Of a stretch of 64,000 nt of DNA, positions 10,145 through 20,030 are shown one piece after another. Below the pieces are notes generated by a model. It was not told the origin of the DNA. It did not search any database and saw nothing but the letters and a program-made list of their open reading frames with translations. Position 1 is the stretch's first letter; each line of letters begins with the position of its first letter. The stretch is from Liriodendron chinense. Its lineage: Eukaryota > Streptophyta > Magnoliopsida > Magnoliales > Magnoliaceae. Location of the stretch: assembly GCA_003013855.2 (NCBI GenBank), contig ML058477.1:3596001-3660000 (forward strand). Reading direction: 5' to 3'. The translations under genes were made by a program, and so were the position numbers.

Positions 10145-12327
10145 ATGGCGGGAGATTCTGATGAGGAAACCGTCCCTCTGGGGGATGCTACTCCGGAATC
10201 TTCTTCCTCCAACAACGCGAGGGTTCCGACCGGTAGATACTCTGCATCCGGGTATCCCTCCATAATGACGGAGGAGCGGCTGAGCGAGTTACGGGAAAAA
10301 TATCGAGTTCCTGACTCCATCACTTTCCGGTTGCCCAGAGAGAGAGAGACTCCGGACTCACCTCCCCCTGGTTGCGTAGCTCTTTACGATTACCTCTTAA
10401 TCATTGGAGTACGCCTTCCCCTTCACCCTTTTATTCGTGACGTACTCTGGACTTATAAGATTGCCCCCGAGCAACTCATTGTAAATGGTTGGAGGGTGGT
10501 CTTGAGTTCTTTCGTTCTTTGGGCGCAAGTCGGCAATGTGGACTTAACCGCCGAGGAGTTCCTCAGAATGTACCAGCTCAAGAGAGCTCCCTCTAGCGAA
10601 GGCTGGTATTACTTATGTTACTAGCACCGGGATAATTTCGTTTTGAGGAAACCCTCTTTGAACTACCCCAGATGGAGGAAACGCTAGTTTTTTTCTTCCG
10701 GGAACTAGGAGTCTGAGATGGGATCCACCTCTAGGGGCCATAATGTGAGCCGCTTTTTCGGCGAAGGTGGGTGAAGTTTCACTCTGCCCTGATTTATAAA
10801 CCGACTATGGATCTTTCGTTTATCTGACTTATGGTCGCATTTGCAGGTATTCCGATCGTGGGGAAACCGAGCCTGAAGGGAGGAATTCACGAGAAGATTG
10901 TAAAAGTTTATATACCCGCTTGTGATAGGCACATCGAGACCTGTCTGTCAGCCTCCCGACTCGCAGCTGCCGGGTTAATATCTCGCGAGGAGGTCGCGAT
11001 GACGAATGTGGGAGAGAAGAGAGGGTTGCTGCCTCGCTTAAAGGGCACCGGCTCGAAGAGGCAAAAGAAGACATTTGCCGGTCCATCTCACCCGTCTAAT
11101 CGGCCGGGTGAGATTGCCTAAACCCCACAGCTGCGTGAACCCCTTCCTAACACTGCGGCAGCTGCACCAGTGGTTTCTGCACCGGTGGTTCCTCCCGAAC
11201 CAACGGTCATTGATATTGTTGATAACTCGCCAAGGAACGATGGGCCAAGGTCAAGTTGCCCCCCAGCTGAAGAACCTCGTGAGCCAGAAGGTGCTCGCGA
11301 GTTGATTCCTGCTCTCGAGGAAACTGTTGCTCAAGATACTGAGTCCTGCTGGGTTAGTCGTAGCCCAGCCCTCCGGAGTCGGGACATTCACCATCTCCAG
11401 CCACCTACACCCGATCTGTAAATTCCTTTTTGATAACATCTCTCCCCAGACCTTCGGTGCTCTCCCCAAATCAACTCCTGAAGACCTCTCTCTTGACGCG
11501 GGAGTGAGGTGGTCCAGGTAAAGGGTGCTCCGATTTGACCTTGTTTCTTGCTTTCTTTGTTGCTCTTTAAGTGCATATCTCATAGTCTTCCTTCTCTTTG
11601 AGCAGGGCTTGGATCTCATCATACGGACGAGGCGTGATATCCTTGCCACCCGCCGTATTATAGATGAGGCTGAGGGGAAGAGGATTGCCCTGGAGAAGGC
11701 GGTCCACGGGAGGGACCAAGTCATTAAATCTCGCGAGACCTTGATCGCGAAGATGACTGAGGAAAGGAAAATCCTCATTGAAAAGGTCCAGGTCCTAACT
11801 GATAGATATCAAGCCTTGGACTCGAACTTTGCCAAGCTCGTGGAGATGAAGGAGAAGATAGAGAGAGAAAGAGAGATCTTTCGCCAAGATAAGATCTCAC
11901 TGGAGGGGCAGCTCGCAGAAAGCAGGTCGCGGTTAAAGGAAGTCAGCGACAATCTAGAGAAATAGCGCTCCACTCTTGCACAACTTAAGGATGACTCTAT
12001 CCATTGGGGGGAGGAGAGAGTGGCCCTCGTCAAGATGCTCTCCGAAGAGGGAGCCCGAGCTATCATGGAGTTCCGAACTTCGCAGGTGTGCAACAATGAA
12101 AGATATGAATCGTACGATGATGGCCGCGACTTCGCACTGCAAGTGGTGTAGCGGATGTCTCCGTCTTTTGACATGGGAGAGTTCGAGAAGGTTGCTGCTA
12201 TCATAGCTGCAGAGGAAAGGGCGACCACTGAAAACGAGGTCACTGAGGTTACTCAAGTGGGAGGGGTCTCGGAAGTGGGCCCTGAGGCTGAAAGTAACGC
12301 TCCTCCCCTGACCGATGTGCAAGGATG
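10145..12327 (+). pseudogene. Antisense extra ORF of Tat element D, PF04195-like, decayed
   Basis: The first open part (10145-10624, 159 aa) has the hallmark N-terminal region of the Pfam 'putative gypsy type transposon' family (PF04195): a 'RLPLHPFIRDVLW' stretch, then 'IVNGWRVVLSSFVLWAQ' and an 'EEFLRMYQLK' segment. Homology continues past in-frame stops at about 10622 and in the following 80 codons. Two intron-like gaps are visible: 10767-10846 (ends ttgcag) and 11518-11605 (gtaaag...gagcag). Exon 3 encodes a long coiled coil (11606-11963). After a stop at about 11963 comes a C-terminal segment with 'ARAIMEFRTSQ', ending at the tga at 12325-12327. Extra ORFs antisense to gag-pol are known in Tat-lineage elements; their function is unknown. 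At least four nonsense changes make this copy inactive. Confidence 0.8.
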
Positions 12328-12727
12328 ATCATCTCCTTTCTTCTCTTTTTCTATCTTATGTAAAAGTTTTTGTTTTCCGTTTGTAAGCAACCTGACTTTG
12401 TTAGTCAACGAAATGAATGAGAAAAACCTTTTGATACTATGGTTTGCATGTTGTTTCTCCTTCTTTTGGTTTTTGTTGGTCGTGTGTTAAATGACTAAGT
12501 ACTTAACTCATGAAACAATGAGTTAGGCTCAATCCGGGGGTCTTGGTGACCATGTCCCCGTAGAGATAGACTGATCTATCGATTGGGGCTTTTGACTCTA
12601 CCAAGGGCAGAAGATTTGGCCAAGAAAATGTATGTATTCCCTTCGGGGCTATTCAAGTCCAATCAAATGGAGTAGCGACCAAAAGACAATCCATCTTTAT
12701 TCGAATATCATTCAGACTTACATCGAG
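12328..12727. other. Tail-to-tail spacer between antisense ORF and pol of element D
   Basis: This is the non-coding space where the plus-strand ORF and the minus-strand pol converge. An AATGAA-type polyadenylation-like signal (aatgaatgagaaaaa, about 12412) follows a T-rich stretch on the plus strand. I see no other gene. Confidence 0.5.
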
Positions 12728-13811
12728 TTAAGGAAGATATCGGAGTAGATGCTCTACGTGCCAAGGGATACGTAAGGGCCTTCCTTGCATATCCTCGAGA
12801 TAATAGGTACCTGGTCGCATAATTTTGATAACTTGATACGGGCCTTCCCAATTTGGATCCAATGAGCGAGCAGAAATTTTGAGGTTCTGTCTAAGGACCA
12901 AATTGCCAAGCTGGAAAGCTCTAGGGTCAGACCTTGGCGTTACAATAGCGAGAAATACGCTGTTGATAAGTTGCTGCTCGAAGTTAGGATGCGTTCTTTC
13001 TTTCTTCCAAGAGGTCGAGATGAAGCCTCAGACCTTCTTGATTACTCGTGGAATTGTACTACTCGATTCGATACGAAGGTACTTGGACTTCGACTGGGAC
13101 AACTGCGTCGGTGCCGAAAGCCAAAGAGAAAGGAGTTTCTCCGATTGACGTGCGAGTTGTAGTTCTATAGTCTCATAAGACTTCCGGCAGGAGCTCTGGC
13201 CACATGCCTTTACATTCACCGAGCTTGGTCTTTAGATGATGTTTGATGATCTTATTGACTGCTTTAACTTGTCCATTAGCCTGAGAATGATATGGGGAGG
13301 TACGAATACTTCGTATCTTTCATTTTTCGTAAAACTCTGAGAATGCGGTGTTGTCGAACTGCTTTTCGTTGTCGGTAATTATAGTGTGGGGGAGCCCATA
13401 GCGACATATGATGTTTCTCCATATGAACTTTGTGGTTTGTTTTTCGGTGATTGTGGTTAATGGCTCTCCCTCGACCCATTTGGTAAAATAATCGACTGCT
13501 ACGATTACAAACCTGTTCTGGCCTTTCTCGGTGGGCAATGGTCCGATGATATCGACTCCCCATTGGGCGAAGGGCCAAGGGCCGTCCATCGGCGTCATCT
13601 GCTCGGATGGTACATGAGGTATTGGAGAATATCGCTGGCATTTGTCACATTTTTTGGAGAATTCGATTTCGTCCGCCTTCTTAGTGGGCCAGTAGTACCC
13701 TTGCCTCATTGCTTTATATGCTAAAGAGCGTCCCTTAGGATGGTTACCACATGCCCCCTGGTGTATTTCATCAAGAACGCGATGTGCTTCTTCTGGATGA
13801 AGACACCTCAA
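12728..13811 (-). pseudogene. Integrase of Tat element D, decayed
   Basis: The open part (13320-13811) has an HHCC zinc-binding region (His17, His24, Cys55, Cys58) and two of the catalytic acids, Asp87 in 'WGVDIIGPL' and Asp147 in 'IITDN'. Homology continues beyond the stop at 13320: the segment expected to hold the catalytic Glu reads 'NGQVKAVNK', so Lys (codon 13263-13265) replaces it. Further in-frame stops lie at about 13177, 13068 and 12991. The C-terminal part resumes in another frame with 'NWEGPYQVIKIMRPGTYYL' and ends in a natural-looking stop at 12728. The family inserts element cDNA into the genome; this copy cannot. Confidence 0.9.
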
Positions 13812-13830
13812 CTATGGTAAAGTAAAGCTC

Positions 13831-14433
13831 TTACGTAATAGCGTTCCATTTTGTAAGGTATACCTGGCAACATGATGACAAATTTTCCGTGCATTTTTTT
13901 TTATCATCCGGGAGTTGTCCATCTTTGAGATAAAGGACGATGGGGTCCATCCGACATGGAGAGGAATATATTGTGACTACTTGCTCGGGGGTCGTTTGAC
14001 TAATACTTGGAGCATGAAGATGCTCGATGGGAACAGATTGTAGTAATTCAAATTCTGGTGCAGAGGCTAGCTTTGCCAAGGAATCTGCGAGTTTGTTCTT
14101 CTCGCGAGGGATATGAATTATTTCATATGTCTTCAGCTTCACGAGCAGGATAAGTACTCGGGATTTATATAAAGCCATCCACTCTTCTTTCGTCTTGAAT
14201 TCGCCGAGCACTTGATTGACTATGAGTTGGAAGTCGCTGTGAATAAGTAAACTCTGAATCGCGAGAACATTCGCTAATTCGAGGCCGACGATCAAAGCCT
14301 CATATTCTGCTTCATTGTTTGAGACGTGAGTGTCAAATCGTAAAGCATACTGAAAATGCGACCCATCAAGAGCAATTAAGATTAAACTAGCTCCGCTACC
14401 AGTGGTGCGTGAAGACCCATCCACAAAGAGCAA
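13831..14433 (-). pseudogene. Second (archaeal-type) RNase H of Tat element D
   Basis: The 200-aa open stretch carries a complete RNase H fold signature: Asp5 in 'FVDGSS', Glu43 in 'NNEAEYEAL', Asp67 in 'IHSD' and Asp117 in 'LADSLAKLA'. It lies between the ordinary RNase H (14596-14940) and the integrase. This extra RNase H position marks Tat-lineage Ty3/gypsy elements (Tat, Ogre, Retand), so it classifies element D. The four catalytic acids are intact, but the flanking pol frame is broken on both sides: a frameshift near 13870 leads into the integrase and a stop lies upstream near 14440. Confidence 0.92.
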
Positions 14434-14595
14434 CCAAGGGGTCTAGTCACTGGTCGCAGGGTCATTGTCGGAGGGAGAATATATGAATTCAGCAATGAAA
14501 TCAACCACAGCTTGACCCTTAATGGTGATTCTTGGGCAGAACAATATATCATGCTCACTGATCTCAATTGCTCATTTAGTTATCGCCCTGAAACT

Positions 14596-14940
14596 TCAAG
14601 TTTTTGAAAGACCTATCTTAATGGATGATTCGTTGGCACCAATATAGCGTGGGCTTGGAAATAGGGTCGTAGTTTTCGAGCGGCGGTCACTAAGGCGAGG
14701 AGCTAATTTCTCCATATCAAAGTATCGAGTTTCGGCATCCACCATCGCTCGACTAATATAATAAACGGGCCTCTGTACCCCGGAATCTTCTTTTATTAAT
14801 GCGGTGCTAACGGCTGTAGAAGATACAGATAAATAAAGAAGGAGCTGCTCGTGTAAAACAGGTTTTGATAAAATAGGAGGCGCGTTCATATATTGCTTCA
14901 GTTGTTGAAATGCTTCTTCGCATTGCGGAGTCCACACCCA
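14596..14940 (-). pseudogene. RNase H domain (RT-linked) of Tat element D
   Basis: The stretch begins 'WTPQCEEAFQQLKQYM' and carries 'PPILSKPV', 'SVSSTAVSTALI' and 'QRPVYYISRAM...ETRYFDMEKLA', the standard order of the RT-connected RNase H in Tat elements. The first catalytic Asp of the family reads Ser in 'LSVSSTAVS', so the domain may be inactive even apart from the frame breaks. It joins the RT upstream without a gap, apart from a stop near 14958. Confidence 0.85.
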
Positions 14941-15447
14941 GTCAGTTTTTGCAGTAACTCAAAGAAGCTTAAAGAAAGGAAGGCACTTATCAGAGGCACG
15001 CGAAATAAACCTGTTCAATGATGCAATGCGACCAGTAAGTCGTTGGACGTCTTTGAGAGAGGACGGAGACTTCATTTCGATCAAAGCTTTTATTTTCTCG
15101 GGATTCGCCTCAATTCCTAGCTGCCCAACCATAAACCCAAGAAATTTTCAAGCGGAAACTCCGAAAGCACATTTTTCTGGGTTTAACTTCATTTGATACT
15201 TCCTCATCAAGTCAAAGGCTTCTCGGAGATCTGCGAGGTGGTCATTCGCTACGACGCTTTTTACAAGCATGTCGTCGACATAAACTTCCATATTCCTGCC
15301 GATTTGCACGACGAATATTTTATTTACCAGGCGTTGATAGGCAGCTCTTGCATTTTTTAGACCAAAAGGCATTACCTTGTAACAATACATGCCGCAGTCA
15401 GTGATAAAGGCAGTGTGTTGACTATCAGGTGGGTGCATCATAATTTG
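14941..15447 (-). pseudogene. Reverse transcriptase of Tat element D, 5'-truncated
   Basis: The open part (15148-15441) includes 'YKVMPFGLKNA' and the catalytic 'YVDDM' (residues 54-57). A stop at about 15148 interrupts it just before 'KFLGFMVGQLGIEANPEKI', and homology continues through the connection region to about 14941. The N-terminal third of RT, protease and gag are absent: homology starts inside the 'QIMMHP' motif and switches at 15440-15450 to unrelated Athila B leader/gag sequence. The breakpoint is therefore inside RT. Confidence 0.9.
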
Positions 15448-15448
15448 G

Positions 15449-16124
15449 TTGATTTACAGCCATACTTTTAGACAAAATTGGAGAATTTAAATGTCTCCTA
15501 ACATGTGGTTCTCTATCAATTCCTTCTACTATTCTCCTTTCACTAATGAGTCAGTTATTAGAATCCTGAGCCCAATGTGGCATGCAAATCCTAAAAGAAT
15601 GAAACAAAAAGAATTCTTTCTTCCTTCCTTTACTTCTCTCTAAGATCGAAGCACAAGGTGTCTTGCAATGGCTGAGCCAGAAGCAAGGATAGAGACCGAT
15701 TTCTCCTGGTCAATAGGGGTTCAGAGAACTCCCCACCCACTCTTTGAATCTTTTGAGAAAAGTGCAGAAAAATAAGAAAGAGGAATAGAGTTGAGAAGAA
15801 AAAATCTCTGAGCACAAGGTGATCCAAGATGGTAGTGCCGACCAATAGGAATCAAGGCGGCACAAGGCCAACCTATCAGAGATCCAAAAAGGAATCTCCA
15901 CCCACTCTACAAGAGATGAATATGAAGGGACTGAATAGGGGGAGAAAAAGAGTAAGGTTAGAAAGATAAAACCTGATTTGAGAACTTAAGATCCTTAACT
16001 TCTTCTTCAACTTCCTAAAATCCCTGCAAAAGAAAAAAAAATCAAAATAAAACAAACTAAGTTAATACTAGTCCTAAAAATTTCAATAGAAACTATCTTC
16101 AGAAATTCTGTAAAGACCGGCAAA
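15449..16124 (-). pseudogene. Second, truncated copy of the Athila B leader and gag start
   Basis: It aligns closely with 27951-28626, the leader and first gag codons of element B, in the same orientation. On the minus strand it lies directly downstream of LTR B3 and its primer-binding site. It stops after roughly the first 80 gag codons, where the truncated RT of element D begins. It shows that element B existed as a tandem (LTR-internal-LTR-internal). Confidence 0.85.
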
Positions 16125-16143
16125 GTCCCCGGCAGCGGCGCCA
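16125..16143 (-). other. Primer-binding site next to LTR B3
   Basis: The minus-strand TGGCGCCGCTGCCGGGGAC begins 6 bp after the LTR end (...GCGAACA). TGGCGCC(G)TTGCCGGGG-type sites are usual for Athila and related elements. Its presence beside an LTR that also follows a polypurine tract shows that this LTR serves two internal regions. Confidence 0.85.
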
Positions 16144-16939
16144 AAAACTTGTTCGCTTCCCCAAGTGTAGGGTTGCGATATAGTAATAATCTCGGTAAGA
16201 CCACGGTCGATCCACAGGGACTTATGTAGGAATTCACAAAACACTTCCAACGGCTCTACTGAAGAGCAAACTAACAGATTTGTAAAAGATTGGTGTAGAT
16301 AGATACTATTAAACTAAACTGAAAGTAATCAATTAATAAAAAGGCACTAGGGGTTCAAGGATCCACTTGTAGCAATCCTTGATGCTCAATTCACTGTGGT
16401 TTCTCACTTTCTCAGCTAGAATCGAAATTAAGTTCTATCTAGCCAGATGATAGAGCAGTTAAAACAGTCAATCTGTCATATGTATGAGTCATGTACATGA
16501 TTCTCTCAATACAAGCTAGGACTTGAGCACACTCAATTGCATAGGTCAGTCCCAATTCCAATAGGTTAGGATCATAAGCAGAGCCATCATTAAATCCTGT
16601 CACAAGATAAAACTAGATCATGATTTGAACTTGATCCAAATCACATACACAATCTTACATAATCCAGAATTTTCAGAAAAATAGAACTTTTAGTAAGAAG
16701 CTCCCACATGAAAATCATAGATCTAGAGCGTATTGAATCCAATTCCTCAGATCATACAGGTCTAGACTAGCTCAAAACAATTGAGAACACAAGCAATTCT
16801 TCTAAACATCCATGAGCCATCATAAGACTAAGAAAAAGCACTTTGAACTTTATTTAAACTTCAAACCATTGTTCTTCACTAATAATTTAACTTGAAACCA
16901 AATCAACGAATTGAAACATCTTATTCACTACAAGCTTTA

Positions 16940-16961
16940 CCTCTTAGCCCTAGCTAAGAGG
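16940..16961 (-). other. Conserved LTR stem-loop
   Basis: The arms CCTCTTAGC and GCTAAGAGG pair over 9 bp around a 4-nt loop. The same structure is at 29444-29465, 37164-37185 (one mismatch), 41118-41139 (8-bp stem) and 50342-50363. LTR C has a different-sequence 6-bp stem at the same place (7827-7842, 33828-33843). It lies about 160-190 bp downstream of the TATA box, so probably in the transcript. Confidence 0.65.
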
Positions 16962-17218
16962 TTTAGCCGTTCATGATCCAAGGAAACATAAAACAAACTA
17001 AACAAGCATAAAACTAGAAAAACAAACTAGGAGGAGTTTTAGAACTCCAAATCCGACTTCTGTCGTCTCCCACCATGCTCAATCACTTCTAGGATGCCTT
17101 AGGAAGAAGCCCTAGGTCCCCTTTTATAGCATAGTGCCAAACGTTTCAGATTGGGCACGAATTCCCGGACTGCACAGAGAAAATCGGAGCTTGTAAAACA
17201 CGCATTGTTACGCAGACG

Positions 17219-17420
17219 ACCGGTCGCACGACCGGTCTCAAAAACGCAAAAAACGTCCAGAGAGTTTTCATAAATTCCAAGCCCAGGATTTTAATTCAAG
17301 GACCGGTCGCACGACCGGTCGCATGATCGGTCTTGGATGGTTCAGTAAGGTTTGCAATGAGGCCCCTTCTGATGAATGTTCGGACCAATCGGACTACCGG
17401 TCCTGGGCTATGGACGACCG
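17219..17420. promoter_or_regulatory. ACCGGTC palindrome array in U3 of LTR B3
   Basis: GACCGGTC, a perfect 8-bp palindrome, recurs as direct and inverted pairs (17219-17235, 17300-17318, 17396-17420) just upstream of the TATA box. Copy B5 has additional units at 29721-29950. The position suggests an enhancer-like or hairpin-forming array; function is inferred. Confidence 0.6.
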
Positions 17421-17655
17421 GTCTTGGCTGCTTTTTCCTGCCTTCTTTTCTTTCTCCTTTTTCTTCCTTCTTCCATCCTTTGACGCTTGATCTTGTGATC
17501 TTTAATGCCCATAATTAGTGTCTTCTTCTATTGATGAATCTTCACTCTCATTCCTATAACCACAAAATCATGCATTAGTTGGGTATTTAATCATGTATTT
17601 CAAGCATAGCTAGTGATAAAATGGGGTTAGAATATACACATTTAAGCACTCAACA

Positions 17656-17670
17656 CACCCCCCAACCAGC
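17656..17670 (-). other. Polypurine tract of element B
   Basis: The minus-strand sequence gctggttggggggtg directly precedes the LTR start TGTTGAG. The same tract precedes LTR E3 (40381-40394), and a variant, ggttgaggggtg, precedes LTR E1. Confidence 0.85.
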
Positions 17671-18797
17671 ATTTTGCTAGTCTTGAGCAAAACATGCGTG
17701 AAACTAATTTCATTCTTCAAAACACAACTCTCCTTCAAAAACCATGTTTCTATATACTTAATGATATGCGAGTGCAAGAACAAGGAAAACTTAGTGATAG
17801 GAGTTGAGACCTTCACCTTCTCATAACATAACAAATACTTACATGAAATTCCCGCTGATTGATTGATAAATAGAAGATTCCAAACAATTTAACCTAGTGT
17901 GCTCGGTGAATGTTCATCTCATGGATTTTCGGGGTTACCTTCCTTGTGAGTTGATTGAGAGGTATGGATTCGACGTTGTATAGATCAACAACAAGCCTAG
18001 ACAGGAATTTGCGTTACCGTCTTTCCGACGGCTTTCACACTACGTCCCATTTTCGAATTTGGGTACGGGTAGACCATCCCTCGGTTGGTAATAGGCAGCC
18101 CTTTTCGGAATTTTCCACCATGTTTTCTATCATTCCCCATTTTCATCCTTCCTTTCCGTTTTCTTTTTCATTAGATAGGATTTTTAGAAATCCATATCTT
18201 TCATTATTTTCCCATGGACAAGGATGGACAAAATAGCCCGGCTTAGTTTCTCAACACCTCAAATCCAAACTTAACCAATCCACAATTCTACATAATCCTT
18301 TCAAAGCGTGAGAATCGTGTAATGTGGACTAGGTGTAAAAGTGTTTAGAAGTTCTATTAATCATAAAAATAGGGGAATTCACATATAAAACTAGTATCTT
18401 AGAGATTGCTCAAGGTAATCAACTTCACTCACTTTACTTTTCCTTTTTCTTATACTCATACCATCCCAAATGCATGGAAACAAAGTTTTCCAACGGAGTT
18501 TTGAATTTTAGAAAAATAGAAAAAGTTCCTATATAATTGCTCGAGATGTTACAAAACACTAGATTCATCCTAGAGATCTTACACCCCCAACCAAATCTTG
18601 CATTGTCCTCAATGGAAAAGTTATGCAATGAGCAAAACATGAGAGCAATTTGAAAATAGAAGGGAGTGAGCGATGATAGCACCTGGGAGAAATTGAAAGT
18701 GGAATTCTACCTCCTTCTATTAAACCTATGAACAAAAATAAATGAAAGCAACAAAATCCTAATCCTAACTACTCTATACCTCCATCAGACTAGGAAA
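17671..18797 (-). other. 3' untranslated region of Athila element B
   Basis: This is the non-coding space between the integrase stop (18798) and the polypurine tract. It has conserved Athila-type 3' landmarks: 'acattg(a)tcctcaatg' near 18600 and 'gacggctttcacacta' near 18028. Related sequence appears at 30185-31000 (element C) and 39246-40390 (element E3). No convincing ORF. Confidence 0.75.
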
Positions 18798-20006
18798 TCA
18801 ACCATCCTGATACACACGATCAGTCAGAGGTATGGACATACCTTCTGAAGGAAACTTCTCAAAAAATAGCTTTAATCGCTGACCATTTGCCTTAAAGGTG
18901 TTGCCGTTCCTTGGATTCAACAACTCGACGATCCCATATGGGTATACAGTTTGTACAATGTAGGGACTAGTCCATCGAGATCTCAATTTCCCCGGAAATA
19001 AGTGTAAGCGAGAATTATACGTAAGGACTTTTTGATTAATCGTGAATGTTTTACGAAGAATGTTCTTATCATGGAATATCTTCGTCTTGTCCTTGTAAAT
19101 TCTCGCATTCTCATATGCTTCGTTCCGGATTTCCGCAAGTTCATTTAATTGAAGTTTGCGCAACGAGCTTGCCTTGTCAGAATAAAAATTCATCTTCTTT
19201 ATTGCCCAATAAGCCCTATGTTCCAGCTCCACAGGCAAGTGACAAGCCTTCCCATAGACAAGTCTATAGGTAGACATTCCAATAGGGGTCTTAAAAGCGG
19301 TACGGTAAGCCCAGAGTGCATCGGTAAGTCGAAGCGACCAATCCTTGCGATCGGGGTTCACCGTTTTCTCCAAAATATGTTTAATCTCCCTATTAGATAT
19401 CTCAGCTTGTCCGCTTGCTTGTGGGTGATAAGGAGTGCTCACTTTATGATTTACACCATACTTCTTCATTAAGGCTTCAAATGGGCGATTACAAAAGTGA
19501 GACCCTCCATCACTTATGATGACTCGAGGTGTTCCAAAATGGGAAAGAATATTTTCTTTTAAGAAACGAATGACTATTTTATGGTCATTATTCCGGCATG
19601 GAACCGCCTCGACCCATTTAGACACATAGTCAACGGCAAGCAAGATATATACGTTTCCAAAAGAAGATGGGAATGGACCCATGAAATTGATGCCCCAACA
19701 ATAAAAAATTTCGATTATTAAGATGGGATTGAGTGACATCATATTTCTACGAGAGATTCCTCCCAATTTCTGACAAGGCTCACATGTTTTACAAAACTCA
19801 TGGGTCTCCTTGAACATAGTGGGCCAATAAAACCCACATTGCAGAATTTTGGCAGTGGTCTTCTTAACCGAAAAGTGGCCACCACACGCCTGAGAATGAC
19901 AAAAGGAAATCATATTGTGTTGCTCATCATCCGGCATACATCTCCTTATAATTTGATTGGGACAATACTTGAATAAGTATGGGTCGTCCCATAGGAATTT
20001 TCGCAC
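18798..20006 (-). CDS. Integrase of Athila element B (402-aa open frame, catalytic Asp changed)
   Basis: This is the longest intact frame in the window. The N-terminal zinc-binding region has 'ACGGHFSVKKTTAKIL' and Cys75/Cys78. The core has 'WGINFMGPFPSS', where the first catalytic Asp is expected but residue 107 is Asn (codon 19686-19688). The second Asp is present (Asp166 in 'IISDGG'), as is the Glu (Glu202 in 'SGQAEISN'). The C-terminal part has 'LFPGKLRSRWTSPYIV' and 'NGNTFKANGQRLK', as in Athila integrases. Integrases of this family join element cDNA to the target; the D-to-N change should abolish catalysis. It is the downstream part of a single polyprotein: RT-RNase H ends 25 bp upstream with a stop, so the original frame is split here. 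Confidence 0.9.
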   Translation of the reverse strand: MRKFLWDDPYLFKYCPNQIIRRCMPDDEQHNMISFCHSQACGGHFSVKKTTAKILQCGFYWPTMFKETHEFCKTCEPCQKLGGISRRNMMSLNPILIIEIFYCWGINFMGPFPSSFGNVYILLAVDYVSKWVEAVPCRNNDHKIVIRFLKENILSHFGTPRVIISDGGSHFCNRPFEALMKKYGVNHKVSTPYHPQASGQAEISNREIKHILEKTVNPDRKDWSLRLTDALWAYRTAFKTPIGMSTYRLVYGKACHLPVELEHRAYWAIKKMNFYSDKASSLRKLQLNELAEIRNEAYENARIYKDKTKIFHDKNILRKTFTINQKVLTYNSRLHLFPGKLRSRWTSPYIVQTVYPYGIVELLNPRNGNTFKANGQRLKLFFEKFPSEGMSIPLTDRVYQDG

Positions 20007-20030
20007 CTCATTGAAGAACTTATCCTTATC

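Larger units (their letters stand above)
16150..17655 (-). mobile_element. Athila-type LTR B3 (middle LTR of tandem element B), 1506 bp
   Basis: The ends on the minus strand are TGTTGAGTGCTTAAATG (17655) and CTTGGGGAAGCGAACA (16150). A minus-strand TATA box (tataaaag, 17121-17128) is preceded by an array of ACCGGTC palindromes (17219-17420). The stem-loop CCTCTTAGC...GCTAAGAGG lies at 16940-16961. A second inverted repeat, related to the CTCGGT-ctt-ACCGAG of copy B5, sits near the LTR 3' end (about 16190); here one arm carries a substitution. A polypurine tract abuts the U3 end and a primer-binding site abuts the other end. Confidence 0.9.

Noticed and set aside
10829..11778. Long minus-strand frames opposite the antisense ORF of element D
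   Set aside because: The plus strand carries the conserved PF04195-like and coiled-coil protein and splice-like borders; the minus frames have no similarity and are shadows.
12879..13162. Plus-strand frames of 63-89 aa
   Set aside because: The minus strand here encodes the recognisable C-terminal integrase segment of element D.
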